A stretch of DNA of 64,000 nt from Bacteroidia bacterium (GTDB lineage Bacteria; Bacteroidota; Bacteroidia; B-17B0; Aurantibacillaceae): assembly GCA_016787705.1 (NCBI GenBank), contig JAEUTP010000020.1, positions 1-64,000 on the forward strand, in the 5' to 3' direction. This document shows, one piece after another, positions 40,395 through 49,933 of the stretch. The position numbers and the translations under genes were made by a program. Positions within the stretch are counted from its first letter, which is position 1. Every line of letters begins with the position of its first letter. The notes beneath the pieces are model-generated. The model ran no database searches. It was not told where the DNA came from and worked only from the letters and a program-made list of their open reading frames with translations.

Positions 40395-41360
40395 TCACTT
40401 TACCTTCCTGGCGGCTACCATCATTTCTTCACCAATATTTAACGCAGAAAGTGTATTATAAATAATGTTGTGAATAAACACGAACAACTTTAACTGCCAC
40501 ATGGGTTTGCTGGTAAATTTATTAAAATACTGTTGGCGTTCAGCCGCATTAATACTTGCATTGGCCTGTGCAGTAGTTTGTTTGTTTTTACTTTTAAATT
40601 TTTTAAGTATTGGTAATAAAGTATACATGATAAATAACTTTATTTCGAAGGACGATTTTATTTTAACAACCTCGTAACCGTTACGTGCCAAAATTTTTGT
40701 GATGGTATCATGCCCAAAATAATTTACATGATCAAGGCCCATCATTTTCCAGTTATCTTTATGACGTTTTGCAAAATAACTATCAATTTGAGGTACCTGC
40801 AATACCAGGTAACCACCTGGTTTGGTAAGTTTATTACACTTGGCAAGGAACTCATCAGCCTTATCAATATGCTCTAATACATCCCACATGGTAATAATAT
40901 CAAATTGTTTTGATTCATCCATTTCAAAAAAATCGATATGGTCTACCGGTAATTTAAGATCGTTTACACAATACAAATACGGCTGCTCCGAAATCTCAAC
41001 ACCGTAAACATCATAACCCAGCTCTTTTCCTGCCAACATAAAATGGCCCCAACCGGCACCAAGATCAAATAGCTTCCCCGATTTAACGAACTTTTGAATG
41101 AATTTAAAACGTAGTTTATGCCGTTGTACCTTTATCCAGTTATTGCCAGCACGCACGGCAGCGGTAACATCTGCATTTTTGTATTGTGTATATTTAATTT
41201 GTTTACGGTAATAAGGCGGTATAAAATGTAAATTACAAACATCGCAGGTAACAACTGCAAACTTTTCTTTCTGGTATTTTACATGAAACTTTGTATGATC
41301 CTTGTTTCCGCAAACGGTGCAAACTATATCATCGGCCATAAAGCCAGGTAGAACTGTCAT
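40395..41360 (-). CDS. Class I SAM-dependent methyltransferase with N-terminal zinc ribbon
   Basis: The 321-residue protein has CxxC pairs (CTVCGN at 14-19 and CDVCN near 40) forming a likely zinc ribbon, then a Rossmann methyltransferase core with motif I LFDLGAGWGHF, motif II VYGVEIS and DIITMWDVLEHI with the acidic post-motif, followed by GGYLVLQVPQIDSYF. This domain order is common in methyltransferases acting on sugars or lipids of surface glycans. It starts 7 nt after the stop codon of the long repeat protein gene, so both are in one transcript. Substrate unknown. Confidence 0.88.
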   Translation of the reverse strand: MTVLPGFMADDIVCTVCGNKDHTKFHVKYQKEKFAVVTCDVCNLHFIPPYYRKQIKYTQYKNADVTAAVRAGNNWIKVQRHKLRFKFIQKFVKSGKLFDLGAGWGHFMLAGKELGYDVYGVEISEQPYLYCVNDLKLPVDHIDFFEMDESKQFDIITMWDVLEHIDKADEFLAKCNKLTKPGGYLVLQVPQIDSYFAKRHKDNWKMMGLDHVNYFGHDTITKILARNGYEVVKIKSSFEIKLFIMYTLLPILKKFKSKNKQTTAQANASINAAERQQYFNKFTSKPMWQLKLFVFIHNIIYNTLSALNIGEEMMVAARKVK

Positions 41361-41367
41361 AAAAAAT

Positions 41368-43989
41368 TTAAGGTTTTGTTTCTAATTCAAAAGTACTTTC
41401 TGTTATAGGGTTACTATCCCTGAAATAAGAAACGCCTCCCCAGCTAAATATTTTCTTTTGATACACAAAAGCCATTTGTTCTTTTACAACAACGCGCTGT
41501 ATAATTACAACGCCCGTTCCGGTAATCGTTTCTTCTGTAACTCCCGGACTGTATTTTGCGAGCAATTGTTTTATCCTATCGGCCCCTTGGTTTTGATCGG
41601 AGTTAATTAATTTTTCACATTCAACCAATCTTACTTTGGCATACACATCGCCACCTTTATGTGTTAAAGCTTCTTCATAATATTTTTTTGCGTTCACAAA
41701 ATCTTTTGTTGCAAAAAAACCATCGGCACTTTTTATGGCATCTTTATATTTTGTATCGGTTGGTGCTACAACAGCAACTGTATTTTGTTTCGCGGCTTTT
41801 TCCGCAGCCAATTTATCAGCAGCAGCTTTTTCTGCCGCTAACTTATCAGCAGCAGCTTTATCTTTTGCCGCTTTTTCCGCGGCCAGTTTATCGGCAAGTT
41901 CCTTTTCTTTGGCAAGTTTATCAGCTGCTTCTTTTTCTGCTTTGGCTTTAGCATCGGCCTCAGCTTTTTCCTTTGCTAATTTAGCTGCGAGTTCTTTATC
42001 GCCTTTTGCTTTTGCTGCAGCTTCTTCATCTGCTTTCTTTTTTGCCAATGCATCCGCTTCGGCTTTGGCCTTAGCTTCAGCAGCGGCTTTTTCTTTTTCT
42101 AATTTATCTGCAAGATCTTTTTCTGCTTTGGCTTTTGCAGCGGCTTCGTCGGCAGCTTTTTTAGCGGCAGCATCAGCCAGTGCTTTTTCTTTCGCTAATT
42201 TATCTGCAGCCTCTTTATCTGCTTTTGCTTTCGCATCTGCCTCTGCTTTTTCTTTTGCTATTTTTTCAGCTAATTCCTTATCGCCTTTTGCTTTGGCGGC
42301 AGCTAATTCTTCCGCAGCTTTTTTTGCAGCGGCATCTGCTTCCGCTTTTGCTTTAGCTTCAGCAGCAGCTTTCTCCTTGGCTAATTTATCGGCAGCTTCT
42401 TTTTCTGCTTTGGCTTTGGCGGCAGCTTCTTCCGCGGCTTTTTTAGCTGCGGCGTCCGCTTCGGCTTTAGCTTTAGCTTCTGCATCTGCTTTTTCTTTGG
42501 CAAGTTTTGCAGCCTCTTCTACTTTTGCTTTAGCCGCTGCATCCCCAGCTTCTTTATCTGCTTTTGCTTTTGCCGCCGCGGCTTCATCGGCAGCTTTTTT
42601 TGCAGCGGCATCTGCGGCAGCTTTCTCGGCTTTCGCTTTGGCTTCTGCATCCGCTTTTTCTTTTGCTAACTTATCGGCTAATTCTTTTTCGGCTTTGGCT
42701 TTTGCAGCGGCTTCTTCAGCTGCTTTCTTAGCAGCCGCCTCCGCTTCTGCTTTTGCCTTAGCGGCTGCTTCTGCATCTGCTTTTTCTTTTGCTAATTTTT
42801 CGGCTAATTCTTTTTCGGCTTTAGCTTTTGCAAGTGCCTCGGCTTCTGCCTTCGCTTTAGCTTCTGCATCTGCTTTTTCCTTTGCTAATTTATCCGCCAG
42901 CTCTTTTTCGGCCTTGGCTTTTGCAGCCGCTTCATCAGCAGCTTTCTTAGCCGCAACTTCCGCTTCTGCTTTGGCTTTAGCAGCAGCTTCTGCATCTGCT
43001 TTTTCCTTCGCTAGTTTTTCTGCCAGTTCTTTTTCAGCTTTAGCCTTTGCGGCAGCTTCTAATGCCGCTTTCTCTGCTGCCAATTTATCGGCTGCTTCTT
43101 TTTCTGCTTTTGCTTTCGCCTCTGCTTCCGCTTTTGCTTTTGCTTCTGCATCTGCTTTCTCTTTCGCTAAACGCGCAGCTTCTGCTTCAGCCTTTGCTTT
43201 TGCTGCAGCTTCTTCAGCCGCTTTTTTAGCTGCTTCTTCTGCGGCCTTTTTAGCAGCAGCTTCGGCTTCTGCTTTGGCCTTTGCGGCTGCATCTGCTTTT
43301 GCCTGAGCATCTGCATCAGCAATTAATTTATTTATATTGGCAATTTGTTCTTTTGGATAAGCCTCGTTTGGTTTTAATCCTAAAGCGGATTGATAATTAC
43401 CTATTGCAGATTGCCACTCTTTTGATTTAAAAGCTTTATCACCAGCCTTTACAGAAGCCTGATAATTTGCTTCCTTTTCTTTTTCTTTATTCTTTACAGC
43501 CTTCTCTGCCTCTTTAATAGACTGCATGCCGGCAATCATTTGTTCAAGATAAGCCTTATCATATTCAAAATTATCTTTGTTTGGGTTGTAACTGTATTTA
43601 TTCAATGGTTGATTCAATAAAGAATAATCAACACCATCATAACGTTTAAAAAGCGATAAGCTGGCTTCAATATCAGCAAATTTTAAAGTTGCCTTTTCAG
43701 GTGGAACCCCTTGGGTGCTTACTGAGAATTTTTTAGAAACATAACCGTCTTTTGAAACTGTAACCAAGTAATCGCCGCCTAAAGGTATTGTAAAAAAGTA
43801 GTTTCCACCACCATCAGTCATAGTGCTGCTTACTACTTTACCGCCAGAAGTAATTTGTATGGTTGCGCCTCCTAAATTGGTATTTTCGTCAGAAATATTT
43901 CCTTCAAACCGGATTGGAACAGTTTGGGCAAAGTATGGAATAGAAAGAGCAGATAATAAAAAAATTAAAATTATACGCTTTAAAGTCAT
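41368..43989 (-). CDS. Secreted protein with carboxypeptidase-regulatory-like domain and ~500-residue Ala/Lys/Glu helical repeat
   Basis: The 873-residue protein has a signal peptide (about 1-21), a carboxypeptidase-regulatory-like beta domain (about 25-105), a linker with GVDYSLLNQPLNKYSYN, a TPR-like pair (about 180-212; GDKAFKSKEWQSAIGNYQSA), a low-complexity helix of AKAKAEAEAAAKKAAEE type (about 226-733), a second TPR-like segment (about 745-780) and a C-terminal module with IIQRVVVKEQMAFVYQKK, WGG and FRD. Ends match the 301-residue protein at 287-1192. The helix would be about 75 nm if continuous. TolA has a similar helical spacer, but here there is no membrane anchor. A scaffold role in the envelope is inferred. 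Confidence 0.82.
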   Translation of the reverse strand: MTLKRIILIFLLSALSIPYFAQTVPIRFEGNISDENTNLGGATIQITSGGKVVSSTMTDGGGNYFFTIPLGGDYLVTVSKDGYVSKKFSVSTQGVPPEKATLKFADIEASLSLFKRYDGVDYSLLNQPLNKYSYNPNKDNFEYDKAYLEQMIAGMQSIKEAEKAVKNKEKEKEANYQASVKAGDKAFKSKEWQSAIGNYQSALGLKPNEAYPKEQIANINKLIADADAQAKADAAAKAKAEAEAAAKKAAEEAAKKAAEEAAAKAKAEAEAARLAKEKADAEAKAKAEAEAKAKAEKEAADKLAAEKAALEAAAKAKAEKELAEKLAKEKADAEAAAKAKAEAEVAAKKAADEAAAKAKAEKELADKLAKEKADAEAKAKAEAEALAKAKAEKELAEKLAKEKADAEAAAKAKAEAEAAAKKAAEEAAAKAKAEKELADKLAKEKADAEAKAKAEKAAADAAAKKAADEAAAAKAKADKEAGDAAAKAKVEEAAKLAKEKADAEAKAKAEADAAAKKAAEEAAAKAKAEKEAADKLAKEKAAAEAKAKAEADAAAKKAAEELAAAKAKGDKELAEKIAKEKAEADAKAKADKEAADKLAKEKALADAAAKKAADEAAAKAKAEKDLADKLEKEKAAAEAKAKAEADALAKKKADEEAAAKAKGDKELAAKLAKEKAEADAKAKAEKEAADKLAKEKELADKLAAEKAAKDKAAADKLAAEKAAADKLAAEKAAKQNTVAVVAPTDTKYKDAIKSADGFFATKDFVNAKKYYEEALTHKGGDVYAKVRLVECEKLINSDQNQGADRIKQLLAKYSPGVTEETITGTGVVIIQRVVVKEQMAFVYQKKIFSWGGVSYFRDSNPITESTFELETKP
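41790..43310 (-). repeat. Low-complexity Ala/Lys/Glu-coding repeat tract
   Basis: Degenerate units coding for AEAKAKAE and KELADKLAKEKADAE are repeated across about 1.5 kb with a shifting order. The reverse strand also stays open because of codon bias, but that frame is only a shadow. The tract is prone to length change by recombination. Confidence 0.85.
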
Positions 43990-44067
43990 ACCTTAGTTTG
44001 TAGTAAAACAATCAGAAACTAAATTTACGAAAAATTGCCAATAATAGATTAATTATTTCGACAGGAA

Positions 44068-45195
44068 ATGCTTAAAATTGTTAACCATAGCTATTGGGAA
44101 AAAAAAATCCTTTTTAAAAAATTCGATCTCATCGTTATTGGAAGTGGAATTGTAGGACTCTCTGCAGCCATATCTTTTAAGCAAAGAAATAAAAAAGCAA
44201 AGGTTCTTATTTTAGAAAGAGGGATATTGCCAAGTGGCGCAAGCACTAAAAACGCAGGTTTTGCCTGCTTTGGAAGCGTTAGTGAATTATTAGACGACCT
44301 TAGTAAAATGAGCGAGGAAACTGTTTGGCAAACGGTTGAAATGCGTTGGCAGGGTCTTGAACTTTTACGAAAAAGACTTGGTGATAAATCTATCGGTTTC
44401 CGGCCTTACGGAGGTTATGAACTCTTTGATGATGAAAACATTTTTGGTAAATGCTCGGAAAATATAGATGCACTTAATGGTAAAATAAAAAAGAGTATTG
44501 GGTTAAAGAACTGTTACGCTATTGTAGCGCCGAAAAATTTAAATTTTAAGAATATAAACGGCATTATTCTAAATAAATATGAAGGACAGATAGATACCGC
44601 TTTAATGATGAGTAACCTTTTAAAGCTAGCTCATAATTTGGATATAACAATTTTAAACGCCATACAAATCTCAAAAATAACAAGCTTAAAAGACGGTGCA
44701 GAACTGGAAAGCGATTACGGCACTTTTAAAGCTTTAAAAGTAGTTGTTGCTACCAATGGATTTGCAAAACAATTATTAAAATTAAAAGATGTTGAGCCTG
44801 CAAGGGCCCAGGTTTTAATTACAAAACCAATAAAAAATTTAAAAATAAAAGGCACTTTTCATTACCAGCAAGGTTATTATTATTTCAGGAATATTGACGA
44901 CCGTATTTTATTTGGTGGAGGAAGGAACCTGGATATTAAAGGGGAAACCACCACCGAATTAGAGCTTAATATCAAGATACATAAACAGTTGGATAAGTTA
45001 CTTAAAGAAATGATTTTACCTGATACAACTTTTGAAATAGATCATCGCTGGAGCGGAATAATGGGTGTTGGCAGTGAGAAGAAACCCATTATAAAAGAAG
45101 TGCAGCCCAATGTGTTAGCAGCTGTTAGAATGGGTGGTATGGGTATTGCCATTGGAAGTATTGTGGGTGATAACGCCGCTAAAGAAATAAGCTAA
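44068..45195 (+). CDS. FAD-dependent oxidoreductase, DAO (glycine/D-amino-acid oxidase) family
   Basis: The 375-residue protein has the dinucleotide-binding motif LIVIGSGIVGLSAAI (about 22-36) and the acidic end of strand two in VLILERGILPSGASTKNAGF, in which the S-x-x-N-A-G-F block is typical for the DAO family. A middle substrate domain with YYYFRNIDDRILFGGGRN and a C-terminal WSGIMG ... RMGGMGIAIGS close the FAD site. These enzymes oxidise secondary or primary amines; substrate is not predictable. It is divergent from the long repeat protein gene and followed by cdd. Confidence 0.9.
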   Translation: MLKIVNHSYWEKKILFKKFDLIVIGSGIVGLSAAISFKQRNKKAKVLILERGILPSGASTKNAGFACFGSVSELLDDLSKMSEETVWQTVEMRWQGLELLRKRLGDKSIGFRPYGGYELFDDENIFGKCSENIDALNGKIKKSIGLKNCYAIVAPKNLNFKNINGIILNKYEGQIDTALMMSNLLKLAHNLDITILNAIQISKITSLKDGAELESDYGTFKALKVVVATNGFAKQLLKLKDVEPARAQVLITKPIKNLKIKGTFHYQQGYYYFRNIDDRILFGGGRNLDIKGETTTELELNIKIHKQLDKLLKEMILPDTTFEIDHRWSGIMGVGSEKKPIIKEVQPNVLAAVRMGGMGIAIGSIVGDNAAKEIS

Positions 45196-45228
45196 ATAAT
45201 AAAGTTTCATTAATTATATTTACTTAAC

Positions 45229-45720
45229 ATGCAAAAACAAATAACAGGTAATTATACTTACGAAGTTTTTGAAACAGCCAATGCTTTAAATAAAGCAGAC
45301 CTTGATGTTTTAAATGCTGCCAAGCACTCTGTATTAAATGCATATGCGCCATACTCTGGCTTTAATGTTGGTGCAGCAGCATTACTGGATGATGGAACTA
45401 TTGTAACTGGTAACAATCAGGAAAATGCCGCTTACCCTTCGGGTTTATGCGCTGAGCGTGTAGCAGTTTTTTATGCTTCAGCACAACACCCCACAAAAAA
45501 AGTAATTGCCATTGCTATTTCTGCAACTTCAAAGCACCAAAAAATAAATATTCCCGTGCCACCCTGTGGCGCCTGCCGCCAGGCACTGGCAGAATATGAA
45601 ATAAAATTTGAAACACCTATACGTTTAATTATGAGCGGAGAAGATGGTGAAGTTTTTATTAGCCCATCTGTTTCAAATTTATTACCACTTTTATTCTCAT
45701 CTAAAAATTTAGGAAAATAA
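45229..45720 (+). CDS. cdd: Cytidine deaminase
   Basis: The 163-residue protein carries the zinc site of cytidine deaminases: Cys74-Ala-Glu76 in SGLCAERVAVF and Cys113/Cys116 in PPCGACRQALAE, plus YSGFNVGAA near the N-terminus and the N-x-E/N-A-A loop GNNQENAAYP. It converts cytidine and deoxycytidine to uridine forms in pyrimidine salvage. Slightly longer than the 130-residue tetrameric type because of N- and C-terminal extensions. It follows the FAD oxidoreductase gene by 33 nt in the same direction. Confidence 0.95.
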   Translation: MQKQITGNYTYEVFETANALNKADLDVLNAAKHSVLNAYAPYSGFNVGAAALLDDGTIVTGNNQENAAYPSGLCAERVAVFYASAQHPTKKVIAIAISATSKHQKINIPVPPCGACRQALAEYEIKFETPIRLIMSGEDGEVFISPSVSNLLPLLFSSKNLGK

Positions 45721-46012
45721 TTTCACCCTTTTTTGGAAGTTTCTTTTTTTTAGTTAGGACAGGATTTTTAAAGATTCATCTAATATTTTGATGTTAACCG
45801 AAATTTGTTTGTAACCAAACACAACCTTATTTTTTTTCTGCCGTAAAATATAAACAATAAGGCAGTCTCTCTACGTCATAATAAGACCAATACTCTTAGA
45901 TGGAATGCTACGGTCCTAGTATTAACCTTAAAACCTAAAAACAAATCTAAAACAGAATAAAAAATGAAAACTACTACAACAAAAACACTAACCCAACTTA
46001 AATCTCATTGTC
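45721..46012 (+). other. 292-nt leader region before the PKD protein
   Basis: No gene was found here. It contains a T-rich run shortly after cdd (no stable stem seen), and a weak pair AATACT (45889-45894) / AGTATT (45918-45923). An ATG at 45963 opens a 46-codon frame overlapping the next gene out of phase; I regard it as spurious. Confidence 0.5.
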
Positions 46013-49000
46013 ATGAAAACAAAACTCTATCTTATCGCCCTGCTTGGCGTTATTGTTCAGACAATAATACATGGCCAAACAGCAAAAACAGCACATGCGC
46101 ATGAAACAACATCTACTACTGCTCCTTTTAATTATTCTTTCTGGAACGCCTACGCAGATAAATTAAATTTAACTGCAAATGAGAGAAAAGAATTCATCTC
46201 CTCTCACCAAAGATTGCATAATAGTCAAAGCAATCCAATACAACAAAAACCAATAATCCCTCAAGATCCAAACAATGTATTTGCAGGCCCCTGCGTAAAC
46301 ATTGATTTTGAAAGCGGCAATATAAATGGATGGAATCCTACCTGCGGTTTTCATCCTATTTTTAATCCACTAGGTTGCTGCCCCAATACAGGCGGACAAC
46401 AAACCATTATGCAAGGCACTGGTGTTGATCCCGCGGGTGGTTTTCCTGTTGTTGCAACAGGTGGAAATTTTTCATTGCGGATCGGTAACAACCAGGTGAA
46501 TGGCCAAGCTGACAGAATTGAACAAACTTTTATGGTAAGCGCTGCAAATGCTAACTTTACTTACCGCTATGCAGTTGTTTTCCAGGATCCGGGTCATGCT
46601 GTTGCAGAACAACCGGCTTTTCAAATTGAAATGTTAGATAGTTTAGGTACACAAATACCTTGTACCTTTTATAATGTAGCAGCCGGTGGAAATATTCCCG
46701 GCTTTTTTAATTCACCTAACTTAGCAGGAGTTGTGTACAAACCATGGACCAACGTAATTGTTGACCTTACTAACTTTATTGGACAAAATGTTACTATTCG
46801 TTTTACAACGTTCGATTGCGCTTTAGGTGGCCATTATGGTTACGCTTATATAGATGGAAGTTGTATGTCTTTTATTAAAGGAACTGCCGATACAATTTGC
46901 GCAGGAACCAGCACACAGTTTTGCGCTCCGCAAGGTTTTGGCTCTTATACCTGGAATGGTCCGGGTTTATTAAATAACAGCACGCAATGCGTTAACGCAT
47001 CGGCTGTTGGTGTTTATACCTGCCAAACAACGTTAGTAACAGGCTGTCAGGGCCCAGAATTTACTTATACATTATCAAATTACCCAAAACCAATTGTATC
47101 TTTTAATAGTTTATCACCAAATGCCTGTGCAACACAATATTCTTTCACAAGCACATCAAGCATTAGCAATGGTAATATTTCAAACTATATTTGGAATTTT
47201 GGCACAACACCAACGGTTGCTATACAAAACCCGGTTCATAGTTTTGCCGGCCCCGGAAATTACTCGGTAAGCTTAATTGCTATTTCTAACCAAGGCTGCA
47301 GCGATACCGCGGTTCAAAATTTAGCTATCTACCCTTTTCCGAATGCAAATTTTAACGCGCCCAATACCTGTCAAAATTCAAACGTAAATTTTAATAATAC
47401 AAGTACAATAGCAGCAGGATCTATAACTTCTTACCTATGGAGTTTTGGTAATGGAAATAATTCTACACAAGCAAACGCTGTATTTAATTATACCAACAGT
47501 GGTACTTTTCCGGTTACTTTATTAGCAACCAGCAATCAAAATTGTATCTCTACTTTTACAGGTAATGTAACCATTCACCCGCTTCCAATTGTTGCATTTA
47601 CAAATAACAGCGCGTGCTTAGGTGCACCTACCTACTTTAACAATACAAGCACCATTGCATCGGGCAACATTACCAATTATATATGGACATTTGATGTTAA
47701 CAGCAATGTTACTTCTACACAGGTAAATCCTAATTATATTTATCAATCGGTTGGCAACTATATTAGCAACTTACAAGCTATAAGTAATTTTAACTGCATA
47801 AATACTGCAACGCATGCAGTGGTTGTTAATGCTATTCCTACCACATCCTTTACTGCTAAAAATCAATGCTTTGGTGCCACCTCTACATTTACCAATTTAA
47901 GCACCATTGCAATGGGTAACAGCATTACATCTTATTCATGGAATTTTGGTAACCAACAAACTTCAGCACAATTAAACCCTTCGGTAAACTACAGTTTGCC
48001 ATATAACTATGTAGTTCAGCTAACTACTACTTCTAATTTTGGCTGCAGCACTACACACACCGCACTTGTAAGTATTTATAATTTACCAAGTGTAAATTTC
48101 ACCTCTAATAATGCATGTTTAAATCAAACAACACAATTTAATAATTCAACCATTATTAGTGGTGGTAATATTATAAAATGGCGTTGGGATTTTCAAAACG
48201 ATGGTGTTTGGGATGATACTATTAATGCAAATCCAAATATTGTTTTTCCAAACTTTGGTAACTATAATACGAAACTGCAAGCGATTAGTAATTACCAGTG
48301 TGCTGCACAAAAACTAAACCAAACCATTGTTCATGCTAACCCGGTTGCTAATTTCTCAACCAAATCAACGTGTTTAGGAGATGTAACTACTTTTAATAAC
48401 CTCTCTACTTCTGCTGATGGGCCAATTGTTAGCAACCAATGGGATTTTAACGGTGATAATGTAACCGATAATTTAATTCACAGTCCACAACATACTTATA
48501 CTGCAAACGGCAGCTATCTTGTAAAATTAGAGGTACAAACCGTTCATGGTTGTGTAAATGTTATGTCAAAATCGGCTTATGTAAACCCTAAACCAATGCC
48601 GGCTTTTACAGCACCAAATCATGAAGGTTGCCCGGGTATGTGTGTTCATTTCACAAACAACTCTGCAATTTCTAATGGCAGTATTAAAACTACACAATGG
48701 CAATTTGGCGATGGTACTTTACCTGACTATAACTTAAATCCAACGCATTGCTATGCTCCTGGTAATTATGATATTACTTTAAAATTAGTGAGTGATAGTG
48801 GTTGTATTAACACATTAAAACAGCCTAACTATGTGATCATTCATCCTGCGCCGATTGCGGATTTTAAAATTGAACCGGAAGAACTGGATGAGCTAGAACC
48901 ATCGGGCCACATAAGCACTAACGCTTCGGGGGCTGTAGCAACAAGTTATTATATTAACGATGGCGCAAGTTTTGGTGTTGAGAACTTTAACTACACATTT

Positions 49001-49384
49001 CAAAACCTTGAAAAAGCTATTCCTGTTATCTTCCAGGTAGTAACCAATCAATACGGTTGTAAAGACACTACTTCAAAAATAATTAAAGTTAAACCATCAT
49101 GGCAGGTATATGTACCAAATACATTTACGCCTAATGGCGATGGTTTAAATGATGGCTTTACGGCACAGGGTTATAACATTAATAAATTCAGTATCCAGAT
49201 CTATGATCGTTGGGGGCATTTATTATTTCAATCAGATGACATTAACAACAAATGGGATGGTCATACAAAAGGCAGTAACGAACCCATAAAACAAGATACT
49301 TATGTGTGGAAAATAAATGTGGTAGATGTGTTCAACAAAACACACGACTTACAGGGACACGTTTCTATACTAAAAAGCGAATGA
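46013..49384 (+). CDS. PKD-repeat surface protein with gliding-motility-type C-terminal domain (T9SS type B cargo)
   Basis: The 1,123-residue protein has a signal peptide ending IIHGQ, an N-terminal lectin-like region (about 85-290; NIDFESGNINGWNPTCG), and then at least eight PKD-type domains of about 85 residues with the recurring core xYxWNFG or xYIWxF and SNFxCxxT. The C-terminus (VPNTFTPNGDGLNDGF ... YDRWGHLLFQSDD ... WDGHTKG) is the CHU_C gliding-motility-type domain used for T9SS type B sorting. It is a single gene with its own terminator; no PorP/SprF partner is beside it. Probably a surface adhesin or glycan-binding protein. Confidence 0.9.
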   Translation: MKTKLYLIALLGVIVQTIIHGQTAKTAHAHETTSTTAPFNYSFWNAYADKLNLTANERKEFISSHQRLHNSQSNPIQQKPIIPQDPNNVFAGPCVNIDFESGNINGWNPTCGFHPIFNPLGCCPNTGGQQTIMQGTGVDPAGGFPVVATGGNFSLRIGNNQVNGQADRIEQTFMVSAANANFTYRYAVVFQDPGHAVAEQPAFQIEMLDSLGTQIPCTFYNVAAGGNIPGFFNSPNLAGVVYKPWTNVIVDLTNFIGQNVTIRFTTFDCALGGHYGYAYIDGSCMSFIKGTADTICAGTSTQFCAPQGFGSYTWNGPGLLNNSTQCVNASAVGVYTCQTTLVTGCQGPEFTYTLSNYPKPIVSFNSLSPNACATQYSFTSTSSISNGNISNYIWNFGTTPTVAIQNPVHSFAGPGNYSVSLIAISNQGCSDTAVQNLAIYPFPNANFNAPNTCQNSNVNFNNTSTIAAGSITSYLWSFGNGNNSTQANAVFNYTNSGTFPVTLLATSNQNCISTFTGNVTIHPLPIVAFTNNSACLGAPTYFNNTSTIASGNITNYIWTFDVNSNVTSTQVNPNYIYQSVGNYISNLQAISNFNCINTATHAVVVNAIPTTSFTAKNQCFGATSTFTNLSTIAMGNSITSYSWNFGNQQTSAQLNPSVNYSLPYNYVVQLTTTSNFGCSTTHTALVSIYNLPSVNFTSNNACLNQTTQFNNSTIISGGNIIKWRWDFQNDGVWDDTINANPNIVFPNFGNYNTKLQAISNYQCAAQKLNQTIVHANPVANFSTKSTCLGDVTTFNNLSTSADGPIVSNQWDFNGDNVTDNLIHSPQHTYTANGSYLVKLEVQTVHGCVNVMSKSAYVNPKPMPAFTAPNHEGCPGMCVHFTNNSAISNGSIKTTQWQFGDGTLPDYNLNPTHCYAPGNYDITLKLVSDSGCINTLKQPNYVIIHPAPIADFKIEPEELDELEPSGHISTNASGAVATSYYINDGASFGVENFNYTFQNLEKAIPVIFQVVTNQYGCKDTTSKIIKVKPSWQVYVPNTFTPNGDGLNDGFTAQGYNINKFSIQIYDRWGHLLFQSDDINNKWDGHTKGSNEPIKQDTYVWKINVVDVFNKTHDLQGHVSILKSE

Positions 49385-49406
49385 GAATTTGGGTTAGGTT
49401 CTCATT

Positions 49407-49437
49407 AAAAAAGGATGGCTTTTGGCCATCCTTTTTT
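49407..49437. terminator. Rho-independent terminator between convergent genes
   Basis: AAAAAAGGATGGC and GCCATCCTTTTTT form a nearly perfect stem with a TTTTG loop and A/T tails on both sides, so it may serve the PKD protein gene and the lipoprotein gene. Confidence 0.88.
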
Positions 49438-49462
49438 GCAACAAATAAAACTTTATCTGAAA

Positions 49463-49918
49463 TTATTTATTTAGCTTGCCTAATCTAGCAGTGGCTTTAA
49501 CAGTAGTTACTTTATAAATAAATCCAATACCAATCGGACGTTTTACGGTCACTTCATACTGAGGATAAAGCACAACATCGTATCCCGGGTTTTTTTGCAT
49601 CATGTCATATAAAGCATAACCGCTTGTTGGATCTACGATAAAACCACCAATAACCGGAATTGAAGCAAGGCTGATAGGAAATCCTCCTACAGCATTATCA
49701 TTATGGTGACTTCCGCTTTCTTTTAAAAACAAACGCTTCCAATCTATACCAATAATTTTTGTTGATGTAGCCTCACCTGTAACCTGGTCAGATAATGTAA
49801 AATCCTTTTTTTCAAGGTTTAAGCGCGTGCTGGGTTCACGCATACTTCTGTTAATGTTTGTGCAGCTGGTTAAAAAAATAGCTGCTACCAATGTTGCAAT
49901 TGTAAATAGTTTTTTCAT
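49463..49918 (-). CDS. Lipoprotein of unknown function
   Basis: From ATG 49918 the 151-residue protein has a lipoprotein signal with LTSC (Cys17). The mature part includes KDFTLSDQVTGEATSTKIIGIDW and a glycine-rich stretch (GFPISLASIPVIGGFIVDP), then YALYDMMQKNPGYDVVLYPQYEVTV and KATARLGKLNK. The pattern (A-x-Y-D-x-(M/L)-x-x-x-P-x-x-D-x-(V/L)-(V/L)-x-P-x-(Y/F)) is typical of small trafficking-type lipoproteins that I have seen in Bacteroidota, without known activity. An in-frame TTG 15 nt upstream was rejected. A TATATTTG promoter is 80 nt upstream. Confidence 0.72.
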   Translation of the reverse strand: MKKLFTIATLVAAIFLTSCTNINRSMREPSTRLNLEKKDFTLSDQVTGEATSTKIIGIDWKRLFLKESGSHHNDNAVGGFPISLASIPVIGGFIVDPTSGYALYDMMQKNPGYDVVLYPQYEVTVKRPIGIGFIYKVTTVKATARLGKLNK

Positions 49919-49933
49919 GATCTTTTTTTGCAA

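Noticed and set aside
41735..43306. Long open frame (523 codons) on the plus strand across the Ala/Lys/Glu tract
   Set aside because: It lies antisense to the repeat tract and encodes only Ala/Ser/Phe-rich low complexity produced by the repeat's codons. The minus-strand frame has a signal peptide, domains and a paralogue.
45889..45923. AATACT/AGTATT inverted pair as a possible leader hairpin or riboswitch
   Set aside because: Only six AT-rich base pairs around a 23-nt loop; no conserved riboswitch core could be recognised.
45963..46103. Short out-of-phase frame (46 codons) overlapping the start of the PKD protein gene
   Set aside because: No ribosome-binding site, low complexity Thr/Lys start, and it ends inside the signal-peptide coding region of the real gene.
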